Assembly (NCBI RefSeq): GCF_018812025.1
Contig: NC_063045.1
Location: 19,302,420-19,366,419 of the forward strand
DNA: 64,000 nt
Origin: Megalobrama amblycephala
Lineage: Eukaryota > Chordata > Actinopteri > Cypriniformes > Xenocyprididae
Direction: 5' to 3'
Shown: piece by piece, positions 61,453-64,000 of the stretch
Layout of the letters: the number at the start of each line of letters is the position of its first letter
Position numbering within the stretch: position 1 is the first letter of the stretch
The notes under the pieces: model-generated
Databases searched by the model: none
The model's input: only the letters and a program-made list of their open reading frames with translations
What the model was told of the DNA's origin: nothing
Program-made: the position numbers and the translations under genes

Positions 61453-63906
61453 ATGTCGACTGAGGCTTCACCAGAGAAACCAGGCCAAGGGTAACGCGAC
61501 AACTCCTTGTTTTTTCCCCTCCATATTTTGCTAATATTTAAAAAAGTAGTAGATGCATGGTGCATTTTTAAAAATAATAGTAATAAAATTCATAATCATA
61601 GTAGTTTAGTTGCGGTAAAATATCAGCGTTTATTCATTAAGGATAAACTCGTTTGGTTGGTTCATATTCTGCTGAAACAAAGAGTCGTTGATTTCACAAC
61701 GGCAGGAATCGAGCTAAGGAAACCTCATGCAATGTGAAACGTGTTTTATTCACGAAATAAAGCATGTAGCGACTTATGAAAGACTTTTTGTGAGAAACGA
61801 GCACAAGATGAGTCTCCTTTGTTTGCTGCTTGGCCTAAATTAGTTGCATGTCTGTTCAGTTTGTTGCCCTCGTTAGATATGATGAATTGTTTTTTAAGCA
61901 CATTAACAGAAACCCTTCACTTAAAGTGTTTTTTACTTTTAAAAAAACATTTAATATTCATTAAATTGATGGTACATTTAGATTTTATGTGTTATTACGG
62001 TTTCTAACAATTTCACCTATCTCTAACTGCGAACTCAAACCTACCCAGGTTGTTAGGAAATAAAAAATGAGTAAAAAAAATATTATATATATTTTGTCTC
62101 AAACTAGCTAGATTGCTTAATTTAGGCAAAATGTTACACTTTAAATACATTTTATTTCTAGAACATAGAAACCATGTCACAAATTTAGTCTTTAAACTTT
62201 AGGGTGGAAAAATTAAAACTCCATAGAACACAAATAAAAAAATTGTATCTACTCACATAAAATGTAGTTTTATCTCCTCTTGTTGTTGTTGTTGGTTGAG
62301 AACGTTATTGATTTGCACATTTTTCTTCCCGTACAGAAATTCAGTGAACGGCAAGTCCAACCATGAGTCCAGAAAGGAGAGGCCCCAGAAGCGTGGTGGC
62401 GGGGGACGATTTGAACCTTACGGAAACCCCAATAAAAGATATCGTGTGTTTGTCAGCAACATTCCCTATGATGTTAAATGGCAAACACTAAAAGATCTCA
62501 TGAAGGAGAAAGGTAAGGTTTTGTGCTGTTTGGTTGTATGTCCTAGGTTAGGTTAGGATCTTCTTTAGTTTTGGGGGTTTTGAAGGTGGCCACCTACACA
62601 GTTGCTTTAGGTCAGAGGATAAACATCCCATCATGGGGAAGTGGTCTTGGAAAAAAAAAGGCTGTTCGAAAAGTGTCTTGAAGGAAAAAGGCTGTTGTGG
62701 AAAATGTTAAATTATTCAAGATTGCTAATGTGGCTGGATGGCACTTTTAAACTTATGTGCGAAATACACATACATTTAGAACCGAGTATAATCCATTCAT
62801 ATGAATCTGATGCCATCAATCGGTCTCTTTGGCTTTGGAGAAAGTGTGTAGATTTCACCCTAACCTGTTGGATAGTATTTCAGAACAACCCATGAGTGGT
62901 CACATTTTTCCCAATCCATGTGTAGTACCCCCTCCATGCCTAATGATTCTTACGCATGGGGAATTTCATGTGGAAACTGTTGCTTGTAGAATTAAATTGC
63001 ATTTTCTTTTTTAGGTTTGCCAGAGTGAATGTTGTTGCAGCAGATCTTCATTATTGTGCCCTTAAAAAAATGGATGTGTGATTGATTTCTGGGGGTACAG
63101 GTCTACAGAGTAAAGCAGCTTCTTAAGCTGGTCCTTGTTTTATCTTATGGACAGACATTCTTGCTGGAGAAATGCCAGGTGGTTCTTCGATTGTAGTTTT
63201 TGACAAACAGACTAGACCTTGTTTGGGTTTGCAGTCTCATCGGATGCAAAGTCAGCATCTAATCCTATTCTTGAGTGTTCATCCAACGGGACTTGTTGGA
63301 GCTGGTTTGGCTAATCGAATAAATTCAAGAGTCTCAATGTCAATTGTTTAGTTGGGAAGCCAAGTTGGTTCCAGGTGGATGAGGTTCCAGTTTCTGTAAT
63401 TTTAAAACATTTATTTTATTATCTAGGTTTAGCTATTTTTTTTAGTTACTTTTTTTTTTTTTGACTTATCGACACGGTTTAGGTGTGTTGAATGTTTTGG
63501 AGGTAGCCGAAGACGTGTTAACATTAACAGACGTTTTCATTGACGTCCAACAAAGGCCATAGTTGGCAATCCATCCAATTTTCGATGGCTCGGGAGGTCA
63601 AATCTTTTTGGTCAGTCTTGGATGTTGAGGATCCCAGCAAGGACAGCTTAAGAAGTTTATCTTAAAACCATTTACAGCTTGCTTCTTGTAGACCTGTACC
63701 AGAATTTGTGCTGCTGAGGTGCTGGGGGAGGAGGCTCTGGACTCGCAGGCCGAGCTCACTCTCACCGTCCCCCCGTTTGTGTCTGCTCTAAACCCCAATT
63801 GTTCTCTCGGCTTCTCTCCCCTTGGTGTGTGTCGTCTGGAATCTGATTTGTAGTGGGTGAGGTAACGTACGTGGAACACTTAATGGACGGAGAAGGCAAA
63901 TCAAGG
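61453..63906 (+). CDS. hnrnpm: Heterogeneous nuclear ribonucleoprotein M, first three exons (partial)
   Basis: Exons 61453-61490, 62337-62512 and 63854-63906 join in phase (267 nt, 89 codons) and continue past the window end. The protein starts MSTEASPEKPGQG, then a basic stretch (ESRKERPQKRGGGGRFEPY) resembling the HNRNPM nuclear-localisation region. RRM1 follows with the RNP2 motif VFVSNI at about residues 50-55, then DVKWQTLKDLMKEKVGEVTYVE. HNRNPM binds GU-rich pre-mRNA and regulates alternative splicing in the nucleus. The N-terminal acidic segment seen in the mammalian protein is shorter here. Exon 3 is followed by GTAAGT. Intron 2 (62513-63853) has no recognised gene or repeat. Confidence 0.95.
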
Positions 63907-64000
63907 GTAAGTGCAAGAGACGAACCTCCCTTTGTCCGCTTGAGTTCTTACATGTACTCTTAGATTTTAATGTGGGATGTTCAGGACTGGGTTGAGAGTT

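Overview
This is eukaryotic nuclear DNA from a bony fish, most likely a cyprinid. The evidence is AT-rich sequence, small exons with GT/AG splice sites, CpG-poor intergenic DNA, dense fish-type DNA transposons (Tc1/mariner, hAT, foldback MITEs), a chromodomain Ty3/gypsy remnant, and long GT/CA microsatellites. There are no operons, CRISPR arrays or other prokaryotic features.

Five protein-coding genes can be read. Two complete IFI44-like genes (interferon-induced, TLDc domain plus GTPase domain) lie in tandem on the minus strand, at 17909-20498 and 27905-30397. Each has seven coding exons and a probable upstream non-coding exon. They sit in a duplicated block (about 17145-22320 and 26113-32672). 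A third, broken IFI44-like fragment of two exons lies at 8520-8848, and the first 350 bases of the window resemble the 5' region of yet another copy. On the plus strand follow rab11b (33051-36517, complete, 218 aa), marchf2 (52105-56516, complete, 249 aa) and the first three exons of hnrnpm (61453 to past the window end). The order rab11b-marchf2-hnrnpm matches human 19p13.2, so an interferon-inducible cluster has been placed beside a conserved block.

The rest is mostly mobile DNA. 1-17 kb: a spaced inverted repeat (1374-7242), a Tc1 remnant, a 5.4-kb foldback element with long arms and a 9-bp target duplication (10318-15740), and smaller MITEs. 22.3-26.1 kb, between the IFI44-like copies: a decayed chromovirus interrupted by a MITE with a 9-bp target duplication. 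26758-27784: a Tc1-like element whose empty site survives in the other gene copy. 37.5-52 kb: repeats, a 3.4-kb near-continuous hairpin (42304-45684) that carries exon-like host-type sequence in both arms, a hAT element with a perfect 8-bp target duplication (47431-48748), and a possible small spliced minus-strand gene (48831-49967). The introns of marchf2 also carry nested transposons.

The genes do not form one pathway. rab11b (recycling endosome) and marchf2 (membrane RING-CH E3 ligase) both act in endosomal trafficking, hnrnpm in splicing, and the IFI44-like genes in the interferon response. The most unusual material is the set of large foldback elements whose paired arms each carry a tiny ATG mini-exon followed by a splice donor.
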